A stretch of DNA of 64,000 nt, taken from NCBI RefSeq assembly GCF_033949425.1, contig NZ_JAXAVX010000004.1:62001-126000 (forward strand), in the 5' to 3' direction. Numbering within the stretch: position 1 is the stretch's first letter; each line of letters begins with the position of its first letter. This document shows positions 8,068 through 16,485 of this stretch, piece after piece. The notes beneath the pieces are model-generated. The model was not told where the DNA came from, did not search any database, and worked only from the letters and a program-made list of their open reading frames with translations. This DNA comes from Patulibacter brassicae (GTDB lineage Bacteria; Actinomycetota; Thermoleophilia; Solirubrobacterales; Solirubrobacteraceae). A program made the translations under genes and the position numbers.

Positions 8068-9603
8068 TCAGACGCCGGCGCGCTCCCAGTACGGCCGGCG
8101 GACCTCGTCCTTCAGGAGCTTGCCGGTCGGCGTGCGCGGCAGGGACGCCACGACGTCGACGCCGCGCGGGCGCTTGAAGCCGGCCAGGCGCTCGCGGCAC
8201 CACGCGACGAGCTCGTCGGCGAGCTCGGGCGACTCGACCGCGCCGTCGCAGAGCTGCACGACCGCGCGGACCGCCTCGCCGAGGTCGTCGTCGGGGACGC
8301 CGATCACCGCCACGTCGGCGACCGCGGGGTGCGCCTCGAGGACCTCCTCGACCTCCGCGGGGTACACGTTCACCCCGCCGGAGATGATCGTGTGGCTCTC
8401 CCGTCCGGCGAGGAAGAGGAACCCGTCCTCGTCGACGTGACCGAGGTCGCCGATCGTCGTCCAGCCGCGGTCGTTGCGCGCGCGGCGGGACTTCTCCTCG
8501 TCGCCGTGGTAGCGGACGGGGTCGGTCCCCGCGAACCAGATCCGCCCCACCTCGCCGGGAGGCAGCTCGACGCCGTCGGCGTCGGTGACGTGGATCTCGC
8601 CCTTCAGCGCGCGCCCGACCGTGCCGGGGCGCTCGAGCGCCTCCTGCGGCGAGACGTGCGTCTGGCCGTAGCCCTCGCTGGCGCCGTAGTACTCGTGGAC
8701 GATCGGCCCGAGCCACGCGAGGGCCTCCGCCTCCAGCTCGCGGGCGCAGGGCGCGCCCGAGGTCACGACGACCCGCAGGCTCGAGAGGTCGTGGCGCGCC
8801 CGGACCTCCTCCGGCAGCCGCAGGAGCCGGCGCAGCATCGTCGGCACGACCTGCAGGTGCGTGACCCGCTGCTCCTCGACGACCCGCAGCAGGTCCTCGG
8901 CGTCGAAGCGCGGCAGCGACACGACGGTCCCGCCGAGCATCTGGACGATGAGGAGGAACGTGAACGGCGCCGCGTGGTAGTTCGGCGCGGGGGAGAGGAA
9001 GACGGCCTGCTCGTCGATCCCCATCCGCTCCACGAGCGGCCCGAGCCGCGGCGGCGCGTCGGCGGGGTGCAGGTCGCGCAGCGGCTGGCGGATGCCCTTC
9101 GGCCGGCCGGTCGTGCCGGAGCTGTAGAGCATCCGCGCGCCGAGGCGCTCGTCGGCCAGCGGCGCCCCGTCGACGGCGCGCAGCCGCGCGTCGAGCTCCT
9201 CCGCCACGAGGATCGACGTGCGCAGCCCGGCGATCGCGACGGCCTCCTCGACCGCCGGCGCGCAGCGGCGCGAGGTGACGATCGCCGCCGGCGCGCAGTC
9301 CCCGAGGACGTAGCCGAGCTCGGTCGCGGTGAGGTGCCGGTTCAGCGGTGCGACGTAGAGCCCGGTCCGCATGCCGGCCCACATGGCGGTGGCCCACTCG
9401 AGCCGGTTCTCCAGCACGATCGCGAGCGTGTCGCCGCGCGCGGCGCCGAGCTCGCGCAGCAGGCGGGCGAGCCGGCGCGAGGACCGCTCGAGCTCGCGGT
9501 ACGTCGTGCGGGGCCCGTCCGACATGACGAGCGCGGGGTGGTCGGGTCGCGTCTGGGCGTGAACGGCGGGGTACACGGGCGCCTTCGGGTCGTGGCCGGG
9601 CAC
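8068..9603 (-). CDS. AMP-dependent acyl-CoA synthetase/ligase (FadD-like)
   Basis: A 511-residue ANL-superfamily ligase that adenylates a carboxylic acid with ATP and transfers it to CoA. All main motifs are present in order: P-loop YSSGTTGRPKGI near residue 160, YYGASEGYGQT near 300, GDLGHVDEDGFLFLAGR near 395-410 (hinge), and the C-terminal PTGKLLK with the catalytic Lys near 495. The enzyme is therefore complete, unlike the second ligase at 31562-33391. The GTG start gives the normal N-terminus VYPAVHAQTRPDHPAL. It is divergent from the P450 gene and precedes the acyl-CoA dehydrogenase on the same strand. Substrate is unknown; a medium/long-chain or terpenoid/steroid acid is possible given the P450. 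Confidence 0.92.
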   Translation of the reverse strand: MPGHDPKAPVYPAVHAQTRPDHPALVMSDGPRTTYRELERSSRRLARLLRELGAARGDTLAIVLENRLEWATAMWAGMRTGLYVAPLNRHLTATELGYVLGDCAPAAIVTSRRCAPAVEEAVAIAGLRTSILVAEELDARLRAVDGAPLADERLGARMLYSSGTTGRPKGIRQPLRDLHPADAPPRLGPLVERMGIDEQAVFLSPAPNYHAAPFTFLLIVQMLGGTVVSLPRFDAEDLLRVVEEQRVTHLQVVPTMLRRLLRLPEEVRARHDLSSLRVVVTSGAPCARELEAEALAWLGPIVHEYYGASEGYGQTHVSPQEALERPGTVGRALKGEIHVTDADGVELPPGEVGRIWFAGTDPVRYHGDEEKSRRARNDRGWTTIGDLGHVDEDGFLFLAGRESHTIISGGVNVYPAEVEEVLEAHPAVADVAVIGVPDDDLGEAVRAVVQLCDGAVESPELADELVAWCRERLAGFKRPRGVDVVASLPRTPTGKLLKDEVRRPYWERAGV

Positions 9604-9779
9604 GTCGATCGTCGGCGCCGGGGCGCGGCCCGCCTACGGCCTGCGTCGACAGACGCCGAGGCCGCCGTTGTCCCGCGGGGAGCGCCGCCCGCGCTCTATC
9701 CCCTCGGGAGCACCGGGCGCGCGCTTGTCGGTGCGACGCGGTTGGCGCGCGGAGTCCCAGCGGCGAGCGTGGGAGCACG

Positions 9780-10985
9780 ATGGCGACCACCACGCACGAC
9801 GTCGACCTCATGGACCTCGACGCGTTCGTCGCGGGGCGCGAGCACGAGCTGTTCGCGCGCCTGCGCGACGACGCGCCGCTGCACTTCAACGAGGAGCCCG
9901 GCGGTCGGGGGTTCTGGTCGTTCACGCGCTACGAGGACGTGAAGTGGGCCGCCGGCGACCCGCAGCGGTTCTCCAGCGCCGGCGGGACCCAGATCCAGGA
10001 CCGGCGCGCCGAGGGCTCGGGCACGCCGTCGATGCACAACATGGACGCGCCCCGGCACAAGGAGCTGCGCCGGATCGTCGTGGACCGCTTCACCCGCAAG
10101 GGGGTCGAGGCCCACGCGCTGGCGCGGGCGCACGACGTCGTCGACCGGCTGCTGGACCGCGCGCTGGAGCACGGCGAGGGCGACCTCGTCGAGCTCGTCT
10201 CCGAGCAGCTGCCGCTGCAGGTCTTCGGCACGTGGCTCGGCGTCCCGGCGCAGGACCTGCACCACGTCGTGCGGTGGGTGAACGTCCTCGGTGGACAGGA
10301 GGACCCGGAGTACGTGGCCGACGCCGACGAGGTCGAGCGCTCGCGGCAGGAGCTCTTCGGCTACTTCAGCGAGCTGACGGAGGAGCGCCGCGCGCGGCCG
10401 CAGGACGACCTCGTCTCCGCCCTCGTCCACGCCCGTCCGGGCGGCGAGGCGCTGCGGGTCGACGAGCTGCTGCCGTACTACGTGCTGCTCATGTTCGCGG
10501 GCAACGACACGACCCGGAACCTCGTCACCTGGGGGGCCATCGACCTGCACGAGCACCCCCACGAGCGCGCGGCCCTGGACGGCGCGAGCGACGCCGAGCT
10601 CGGGCTGCTCATCGAGGAGATGCTGCGGCTCGCCTCGCCGATCTACTGCATGCGCCGTACCGCGACCGAGGACGTGGAACGCTACGGCCGGACGATCCGC
10701 GCGGGCGAGAAGGTCGTCCTCTGGTTCGCCTCCGCCAACCGCGATCCGCGCGTGTTCGACGACCCCGAGCGCTTCGACGGGCGCCGCACGCCGAACAAGC
10801 ACCTCGCGTTCGGCTGGGGCAGCCATTTCTGCCTCGGCTCCCACCTCGCCCGGATGGAGACCGAGGTCCTGCTGCGGCGGATCGCCGCGCGCGGGATCCG
10901 GATCGAGGTCACCGGCGAGCCGGACCGCCTGCGCTCGAACTTCGTGCGCGGCATCAAGCGCCTCCCCGTCCGGTTCCACGCATGA
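9780..10985 (+). CDS. Cytochrome P450
   Basis: A 401-residue soluble bacterial cytochrome P450, a heme-thiolate monooxygenase needing ferredoxin and reductase partners that are not in this window. The I-helix oxygen-activation motif is MFAGNDTTRN near residue 240, the K-helix ExxR is EEMLR near 280, and the heme loop FGWGSHFCLG places the Cys ligand at residue 351. It resembles the steroid/alkyl-hydroxylating CYP124/125/142 type in the stretch RTPNKHLAFGWGSHFCLGSHL, but this is not enough to assign the substrate. A GGAG site lies 6 nt before the ATG. The stop overlaps the start of the next gene (ATGA), so P450 and the aldehyde dehydrogenase-PucR chimera are probably translationally coupled. 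Confidence 0.94.
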   Translation: MATTTHDVDLMDLDAFVAGREHELFARLRDDAPLHFNEEPGGRGFWSFTRYEDVKWAAGDPQRFSSAGGTQIQDRRAEGSGTPSMHNMDAPRHKELRRIVVDRFTRKGVEAHALARAHDVVDRLLDRALEHGEGDLVELVSEQLPLQVFGTWLGVPAQDLHHVVRWVNVLGGQEDPEYVADADEVERSRQELFGYFSELTEERRARPQDDLVSALVHARPGGEALRVDELLPYYVLLMFAGNDTTRNLVTWGAIDLHEHPHERAALDGASDAELGLLIEEMLRLASPIYCMRRTATEDVERYGRTIRAGEKVVLWFASANRDPRVFDDPERFDGRRTPNKHLAFGWGSHFCLGSHLARMETEVLLRRIAARGIRIEVTGEPDRLRSNFVRGIKRLPVRFHA

Positions 10986-12757
10986 GCGCGCCGGAGACCC
11001 TGTCGGGACCGGCCGCCGGGACGCCGGACCTGCCCGGCGACGTCACGACGCTGCCGGTCGGCGGCGACTGGGTCGCCCTGCCCTCCGCCGGCGCGATCCT
11101 CGTCGAGGACCCGAGCCTCGAGCGGCCGATCGGCAGCGTCCCCGCGGTCACGGCCGAGGGCGTGGACCGGGCCGTGCGCGCCGCGCACGCGGCGGCTCCG
11201 GGGTGGGCGGCGTGGCCGGCCGACGCACGGGCCGGGGTGCTCGAGCGGATCGCGGACGGGCTGGAGGCCGACGCCGAGGCGCTCGCCCTGCTCGTCGCCC
11301 GGGAGGTCGGGACCCCGGTGGCGATCGCCGCCGCCGTCCAGGTCGCCCTCCCGGTCGCGGTGCTGCGGCGCGCCGCCGGAGAGGCGCGCGCGCTCGTCCA
11401 GGACGAGCCGGCCGGCGCGGCGCGGGTGTCCTACGAGCCGGCCGGGGTCGTCGCGGCGATCACGCCCTGGAACTTCCCGCTGCACCAGATCGCCGCGAAG
11501 GTCGGCTTCGCCCTGGCGGCCGGGTGCGCCGTCGTGCTGAAGCCGAGCGAGGTCGCGCCGTTCAACGCGCTGGCGCTCGCCGGGATCGCCGCACGGGCCG
11601 GCCTGCCGCCCGGCGTCCTGAACGTCGTCACCGGCACGGGGCCGGAGGCCGGCGAGGCGCTCGTCGGGCACCCGCTCGTCGACGTCGTGTCGCTCACCGG
11701 CTCGGTCGGCGCGGGCCGGCGCGTGGGCGCGATCGCCGGCGACGCCCTCAAGCGCGTCGCGCTCGAGCTCGGCGGCAAGTCCGCGAGCGTCGTGCTGGAG
11801 GACGCCGACCTCGAGCGGGCGGTGCGCCACGGCATCGGCCGCGGGTTCCTGAACTCCGGCCAGGCGTGCAACGCGGCGACGCGGATCCTCGTGCCCCGCG
11901 ACCGGCTGGCGGAGGCGGAGGAGATCGCCGCCGACGAGACCGGGCGGCTCGTCGTCGGCCCTGCCCTCGACGCGGCCACGACGATGGGCCCGGTGGTCAG
12001 CGCGACGCGCTGGGCCGAGACCCGCCGCCGCCGGCGCCAGGGGCTCGACGTCTCCGCCGACGACCTCGTGCGCAAGGCGCTCTTCGGCGCCGACGACGGC
12101 GACACGCTGCGGCGGCTGGAGTACGACCCCGACCTGCACCACCTGGCCCTCGCGCTGCCGCCGACGCTCGACGAGGCCGAGGTCGCCCGCCTCGTGAGCC
12201 GCGCGCGCCTGCATCTGCGCGCGCGCAGCGTGACGATGCGCCACGACGGCGGCTGGGTCGTCTGGCTCGGCAGCGACGGCGCGCCGGAGTCCGCGGCGAT
12301 CGAGGAGGTCGAGCGGCTCATGGACCAGGAGGAGGCGGTCGGCCGCAGCGAGGTCTCGCCCGGCATCGCCGGCTTCCGCCTCGTGCACCGCGAGGCGCTC
12401 GACGCCCGTCGGGTCGGCGTCCTGCGCGGCGGGAGCGGCCTCACGCGTCACCGCGACGTCGCGTTGCTGGCGGTGCTCTGCGCCGACAGCGCGCGGGCGC
12501 GGGCGCTGGCGCGGGCCGAGCTCGGACCGCTCGCGGTCGACGACGAGGTCACCGAGCGGCTGCGCGAGACGCTCACGGCGTACCTCGCCCACGGCGAGTC
12601 CCACGTCGCCGCGGCGCAGGAGCTCTTCGTGCACCAGAAGACGGTGAGCTACCGCGTGCGGCAGGCCGAGCAGCTGCTGGGCCGCAAGGTCAGCGAGCGG
12701 CGGGTCGAGCTCGAGGCCGCCCTGCTCGTGCACCGCGCCTTCAACGGCGACGTCTGA
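10982..12757 (+). CDS. Chimeric protein: truncated aldehyde dehydrogenase fused to PucR-type regulator C-terminus
   Basis: One uninterrupted 591-codon frame joins two unrelated families. Residues 1-345 are the first two thirds of an NAD(P)-dependent aldehyde dehydrogenase: ITPWNFPLHQIAAK, LKPSEVAPFN, LTGSVGAG, the general base Glu262 in ELGGKS and the catalytic Cys296 in NSGQACNAATR, ending at TMGPVVSATRWAE. The last 130-150 residues of a normal enzyme (rest of the catalytic domain and oligomerization arm) are missing. From about residue 347 (nt 12020) the sequence aligns by eye with the full PucR protein encoded at 14199-15503 and ends in the PucR helix-turn-helix (ESHVAAAQELFVHQKTVSYR, then VRQAEQLLG). 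The regulator's N-terminal domain is missing. The joint lies in an Arg-codon run. It starts by ATGA overlap with the P450 gene. It could be a regulator with a dead dehydrogenase as sensor, or the product of an in-frame deletion; catalytic activity looks unlikely. Confidence 0.85.
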   Translation: MSAPETLSGPAAGTPDLPGDVTTLPVGGDWVALPSAGAILVEDPSLERPIGSVPAVTAEGVDRAVRAAHAAAPGWAAWPADARAGVLERIADGLEADAEALALLVAREVGTPVAIAAAVQVALPVAVLRRAAGEARALVQDEPAGAARVSYEPAGVVAAITPWNFPLHQIAAKVGFALAAGCAVVLKPSEVAPFNALALAGIAARAGLPPGVLNVVTGTGPEAGEALVGHPLVDVVSLTGSVGAGRRVGAIAGDALKRVALELGGKSASVVLEDADLERAVRHGIGRGFLNSGQACNAATRILVPRDRLAEAEEIAADETGRLVVGPALDAATTMGPVVSATRWAETRRRRRQGLDVSADDLVRKALFGADDGDTLRRLEYDPDLHHLALALPPTLDEAEVARLVSRARLHLRARSVTMRHDGGWVVWLGSDGAPESAAIEEVERLMDQEEAVGRSEVSPGIAGFRLVHREALDARRVGVLRGGSGLTRHRDVALLAVLCADSARARALARAELGPLAVDDEVTERLRETLTAYLAHGESHVAAAQELFVHQKTVSYRVRQAEQLLGRKVSERRVELEAALLVHRAFNGDV

Positions 12758-12903
12758 TCGGGCCCGGATCCGGGCGCCGGCGGCCGCGGCACGTTCGCGC
12801 CGCCGGCCCTGTCGAGGATCCCGCCTCGGCCGGCGACGCGAGCAGCCCGCGCGGGCCGCACGGGTGCGGCCCGGAGGATCGTGAGGGCGCGTCGCCCGGG
12901 GCC

Positions 12904-12924
12904 GGCGCGGCGTGACGCCGCGCC
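12904..12924. terminator. Candidate bidirectional terminator
   Basis: GGCGCGGC and GCCGCGCC pair perfectly around GTGAC between the convergent chimera and saccharopine-dehydrogenase-like genes. No T-run follows. Confidence 0.4.
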
Positions 12925-12938
12925 CGCCCCGGGGCGCG

Positions 12939-14054
12939 TCAGGCGCGCGTGATCTCCGGCGCCGCGGCGAGGCCGAAGGTCCGCAGCTCGGCGAGGAGCT
13001 CGCGGTGGCCGAACGCCTGGCAGCCGGACGCGAAGCCCGCCTGCAGCGGCGCGCCCTGCAGCAGCCGGTAGGCGCCATAGGCCTGCATGAGGCCGGTCTG
13101 CTTGTAGTTGCAGGCGCCCCGGATGAGGACGTGGGCGCGCCCGAGCGGGCCCGTGGCGTGGACGGAGTCCAGCGAGCGGTTCACGCGCTGGTTCTCGCGC
13201 GGCGGCATGCCCGACTGCATCTTGTCGGCCTCGGCCTTCAGCGCCGGGCCCTGTTGCTCCGGCGGCAGCTTGCTGATCTCCGTCGCCACCGCGCCGGCCA
13301 TCTGGATGATGCCGTTCATGAGGTTGCGGTCGAAGAGGCCGCCGAGCACGCGGCAGTTCGCGACGCGGTGGTCCTGCTGGAACCAGACGGGGTGCGACGT
13401 GCCGCCCCACGGCAGCGAGAGCGCGAGCTCGTGCTGGCCCGGGACCTGCAGCTCGGTGCCGCCGGCGACCTCCCACGGCACGAGCTGGTTGGCCTCGAGG
13501 TAGTGGGCCGGCTCGAGGAGGTTCGTGAAGATCGTCTGAGTCGACGCGTACGTCGGGAAGCCCTTCCAGAGCACGAGGATGTCGAGCGAGTCCAGGCCCG
13601 GCTCCTCGAGCGCGATCTGGGCGGCGATCTCGCCCGTCGTGTACATCTGCGCGATGCCGGGGGAGAGGAGGAGGTTCGCCTCGGCGAACTGCGCGCCCCA
13701 GCGGTCGCGGGCGTCGAGCACCCAGTTCTGCTCGCCCGTCGTGTCGAGGTAGTGCGCGCCGGTCTTCAGGCAGGCCTCGACGACCTCGGGGCCGAGCTCG
13801 GCGAACGGGCCGACGGTGTTGCAGACGACCTTCGCGCCGTCGAAGAGCTCGGTCAGCGCCTCGACGGTGTGGTCGACGGCGGCGACCTCGTACTCGGCGT
13901 TCTCCATGCCCGGGATCGCCTCGACGACCTGGCGCACCCGGTCGGCGTTGCGACCCGCCGCGATGAACGGGATGTGGTACTCGCGGAGGTACTCGGCGAT
14001 GAGGCGGCCGGTGTAGCCGCTCACGCCGTAGACGACGACGGGGTGCTTGCTCAT
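12939..14054 (-). CDS. Saccharopine dehydrogenase-like NAD(P)-binding protein
   Basis: A 371-residue protein of the saccharopine dehydrogenase-like / trans-acting enoyl reductase superfamily. The N-terminal Rossmann motif VVVYGVSGYTGRLIAEYL binds NAD(P), AAGRN follows the second strand, and CNTVGPF and YLDTTGEQ match the conserved loops of this group. The C-terminal half (residues 170-371) is specific to this family and contains no membrane helix. Relatives I recall are annotated only as DUF5938-type or saccharopine dehydrogenase family proteins, so the substrate is unknown. A GGAGAG site 9 nt before the ATG supports the start. It is divergent from the PucR regulator, which may control it: the two share a 144-bp intergenic region. 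Confidence 0.85.
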   Translation of the reverse strand: MSKHPVVVYGVSGYTGRLIAEYLREYHIPFIAAGRNADRVRQVVEAIPGMENAEYEVAAVDHTVEALTELFDGAKVVCNTVGPFAELGPEVVEACLKTGAHYLDTTGEQNWVLDARDRWGAQFAEANLLLSPGIAQMYTTGEIAAQIALEEPGLDSLDILVLWKGFPTYASTQTIFTNLLEPAHYLEANQLVPWEVAGGTELQVPGQHELALSLPWGGTSHPVWFQQDHRVANCRVLGGLFDRNLMNGIIQMAGAVATEISKLPPEQQGPALKAEADKMQSGMPPRENQRVNRSLDSVHATGPLGRAHVLIRGACNYKQTGLMQAYGAYRLLQGAPLQAGFASGCQAFGHRELLAELRTFGLAAAPEITRA

Positions 14055-14187
14055 GGCGGCGATGCTCTCCGCGGCCGCGGCGCGGCGTCTTGTGCGATTC
14101 CGGGCGTCGGGTCGTCGGGGGGTGTCGGGTTCCGAACGTCGCGCCGCTGGTGGGCGAATGCCCCCGACGACGCCGGATCGGGCGGCC

Positions 14188-14193
14188 TAGAGT
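14188..14193 (+). promoter_or_regulatory. -10 box TAGAGT
   Basis: Lies 5 nt before the ATG of the PucR regulator. Confidence 0.45.
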
Positions 14194-14198
14194 GCGCC

Positions 14199-15503
14199 AT
14201 GGCCACGAGTCTGCCCGCCGGCCTGCGGCCGCCGACCTCCTCGCGCGCGTCGGTGGCGTGGCTGCGGCCGGTCCCCGACGGACCGCCCCCGGCCGAGGGG
14301 CCGTCGCCGCGGACGCGGGCGCTCGCGTCGACCGTCGACGGCACCGCCCTGGCCACTGCGGTCGTCGGCACGATCCTCGACGAGGTCTTCCCCGACCGGC
14401 GCGACGACCTCGCCTTCCGCGACGCGCTCGGCTCGTGCGTGGGCGAGAACGTCGCGGCGATCCTCGACCTGCTCCGCGGGCAGACGACGCTCGGGGCGAT
14501 GGAGCCCCACCGGGCGCTGCGCTTCGCCGACCTCGCGGCCGAGCTGCACATCCCCGTCAGCGTCCTCGAGCGGACCTACTGGGTCGGCGTCGCGCGGCTC
14601 TGGCAGGCGTGGCTCGACGTCGTCGTCGCCGACCGGCCCGAGCCCGACGCGCTCCAGGGCCTGCTCGGCGGTCCCACGGCCGTCGTCTTCGCCTACGTCG
14701 ACCGCGTCCTCTCGGCGGTCATCCCGCGCTACCACCGGCGTCGCGACGAGCTGGCCCGGCGCAGCGACCACCTGCGCCGCGAGACGCTCGAGACGATCGT
14801 CGACGGCCACGGCGAGGCGGATCCCGACGCGCTGGAGGCCTGGGAGCGCACGCTCGGCTACCGCCTGCGCGGCGCGCACCTGGCGCTCGTCGTCGACCTC
14901 GACGCCGACCGGTCGCTGCCTGCCCTCGTCGGCGAGCTGCGCACCGCCTCGCGCGCGACGGCGAGCGTCTGCCGCCAGGAGGGCGCGCGCAGCTGGACGA
15001 TCTGGCTCGGCCACCCGGAGGGGTTCGAGGAGGACCGCCTCGCGGCGCTGCGCCGCCGCCTCGAGCAGCTCGTCGTGCGGGTGGCGGTCGGCGAGCCGGG
15101 CACGCGCCTGACGGGCTTCCGCCGCAGCCGCGAGCAGGCGCTGCAAGCCGCGCGCGTGCAGCGCGCGGTGGGCGGCCTCGAGGACGGCACCCCGATCAGC
15201 TGGTACGCCGACGTCCGGCTCGAGTCGCTGCTGCTCGCCGACGAGACCGCCGCGCGGCGCTACGTCGCCGAGGAGCTCGGTCCGCTGGCCGCCGACGACG
15301 AGCGCTGCGAGCGGATCCGCGACACGCTCCTGGCGTGGCTGGGCAGCGGCAGCCAGGCGGCCGCGGCCGCGACCCTCGGCCTGCACGAGAACACCGTCCG
15401 GCACCGGATCCGCCAGGCCGAGGCGCTCCTGCCCGACGTCCTGGCGCAGCGCCGCACCGAGCTGCAGGTCGCCCTGCGGCTCGCGCGCGTGCTCGGCGCC
15501 TGA
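14199..15503 (+). CDS. PucR-family transcriptional regulator
   Basis: A complete 434-residue PucR/CdaR-type regulator. Residues 55-190 form an N-terminal helical sensory domain (FADLAAELHIPVSVLERTYW), residues 200-330 a GGDEF-like middle domain (LALVVDLDADRS, SWTIWLGHPEGF), and residues 365-432 the C-terminal helix-turn-helix (QAAAAATLGLHENTVRHRIR, then QAEALLP). Such proteins usually activate adjacent catabolic genes. From residue 190 on it resembles the C-terminal half of the chimera at 10982-12757, so the two are paralogous there. The ATG has TAGAGT 5 nt upstream and no Shine-Dalgarno site. It is divergent from the saccharopine-dehydrogenase-like gene and is followed by a TetR regulator 88 bp downstream. 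Confidence 0.9.
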   Translation: MATSLPAGLRPPTSSRASVAWLRPVPDGPPPAEGPSPRTRALASTVDGTALATAVVGTILDEVFPDRRDDLAFRDALGSCVGENVAAILDLLRGQTTLGAMEPHRALRFADLAAELHIPVSVLERTYWVGVARLWQAWLDVVVADRPEPDALQGLLGGPTAVVFAYVDRVLSAVIPRYHRRRDELARRSDHLRRETLETIVDGHGEADPDALEAWERTLGYRLRGAHLALVVDLDADRSLPALVGELRTASRATASVCRQEGARSWTIWLGHPEGFEEDRLAALRRRLEQLVVRVAVGEPGTRLTGFRRSREQALQAARVQRAVGGLEDGTPISWYADVRLESLLLADETAARRYVAEELGPLAADDERCERIRDTLLAWLGSGSQAAAAATLGLHENTVRHRIRQAEALLPDVLAQRRTELQVALRLARVLGA

Positions 15504-15579
15504 CGCCGGCGCCTCAGCGCGAGGGCAGGCGGGAGCCTCAACAGGCTTCGGCGAGCGCCTCGGCCGGCTGGGCGCGGGG

Positions 15580-15585
15580 TACGCT
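15580..15585 (+). promoter_or_regulatory. -10 box TACGCT
   Basis: Lies 6 nt before the GTG of the TetR regulator. Confidence 0.45.
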
Positions 15586-15591
15586 CCGCCG

Positions 15592-16218
15592 GTGCCCGAC
15601 AGCAGCCAGGCGCGAGCAGGAGCGCGGCGCCGCGCCGGGACCCGGCGCGACCTGCTCGACGCGACGGTCCGGCTGCTCGACGCGGGGGCGTCCCACGCGA
15701 CCCTCTCGATCGCCGACATCTCGCGCGAAGCGGCGGTCTCGCGCGCCACGTTCTACGGCCACTTCCGCGACCGCACCGAGCTCATCGTCGCGCTCGCGGA
15801 GGACCAGATCGCCTGGCTGACGGTCGCCGGTCGGCCGGCGCCGCCGCTGGCCGACCCCGAGGCGGCGCGCCCGCTCTCGCGCGAGGCGGTGCGCGGATCG
15901 GTCGCGACCCTCGTCGCGGGCTGGCAGGAGCGGCGCCCGGTGCTCTCCTCGATCATCGAGGTCGCCGAGCACGACGCCGCGATCCGCCGGCTCTGGGTCG
16001 GGGGGATCCACGAGGTCGCCGAGGTCGCCTGCCAGGTCTTCGTCGGCCACTGGCGGTCCGGCGGGGGCGAGGCGCCGGACGACGCGCTCGTCGTCTCCGA
16101 GGCGCTGACGTGGATGATCGAGCGCTCGTGCCACCAGATGCTCTCGGGACGCACCGAGCCCGAGCAGGTGGTCGACGCACTGACCGAGATCGTCTGCCGG
16201 GTCGTCGGCGTCGACTGA
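15592..16218 (+). CDS. TetR-family transcriptional regulator
   Basis: A 208-residue TetR-type repressor. The N-terminal DNA-binding domain (residues 17-65) reads RRDLLDATVRLLDAG, then the helix-turn-helix SIADISREAAVSRATFYGHF and the DRTELI cap, all standard. The remaining 140 residues are the helical ligand-binding and dimerization domain. The GTG start has TACGCT 6 nt upstream. The following gene, an FAD oxidoreductase on the same strand, is separated by a 267-bp region that ends in an AT-rich palindrome, the likely operator for this protein. The ligand is unknown. Confidence 0.92.
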   Translation: MPDSSQARAGARRRAGTRRDLLDATVRLLDAGASHATLSIADISREAAVSRATFYGHFRDRTELIVALAEDQIAWLTVAGRPAPPLADPEAARPLSREAVRGSVATLVAGWQERRPVLSSIIEVAEHDAAIRRLWVGGIHEVAEVACQVFVGHWRSGGGEAPDDALVVSEALTWMIERSCHQMLSGRTEPEQVVDALTEIVCRVVGVD

Positions 16219-16445
16219 CCGTCCCGCGTCCGGCGGAGCGCTCGGCGGCCCCGCGGCCGGGCGCGGGCGCGTGCTGTTCGTCGGGGTCGGCCGTCCGCGC
16301 GGCGCGACCTCGACGATCTTCCCGTCCTTCGTGCGGTTCGTCGGTCTCGAGCGGCGGGGCGGAACGAGACCGACGGTCGCCGGGAGCGCCTCGCGCCGCG
16401 CCGGTGGCGCTCGCCGCGCCGCCTCGGCCACGCCGCCGGTGTCGT

Positions 16446-16485
16446 CCGCTGTCAAATGAATACGACATGTTGTACAAAACGCAGG
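16446..16485 (+). promoter_or_regulatory. AT-rich promoter/operator with TTGTACAA palindrome
   Basis: This 40-bp stretch is the most AT-rich spot in its surroundings. It carries the overlapping palindromes ACATGT and TTGTACAA just before the oxidoreductase ATG at 16486, and TGTCAA as a possible -35 about 17 bp ahead. It is the likely site for the upstream TetR regulator. Confidence 0.5.

Noticed and set aside
16456..16485. Earlier ATG for the FAD oxidoreductase
   Set aside because: It would add MNTTCCTKRR from inside the AT-rich promoter, lacks a ribosome site, and the Rossmann motif begins properly from 16486.
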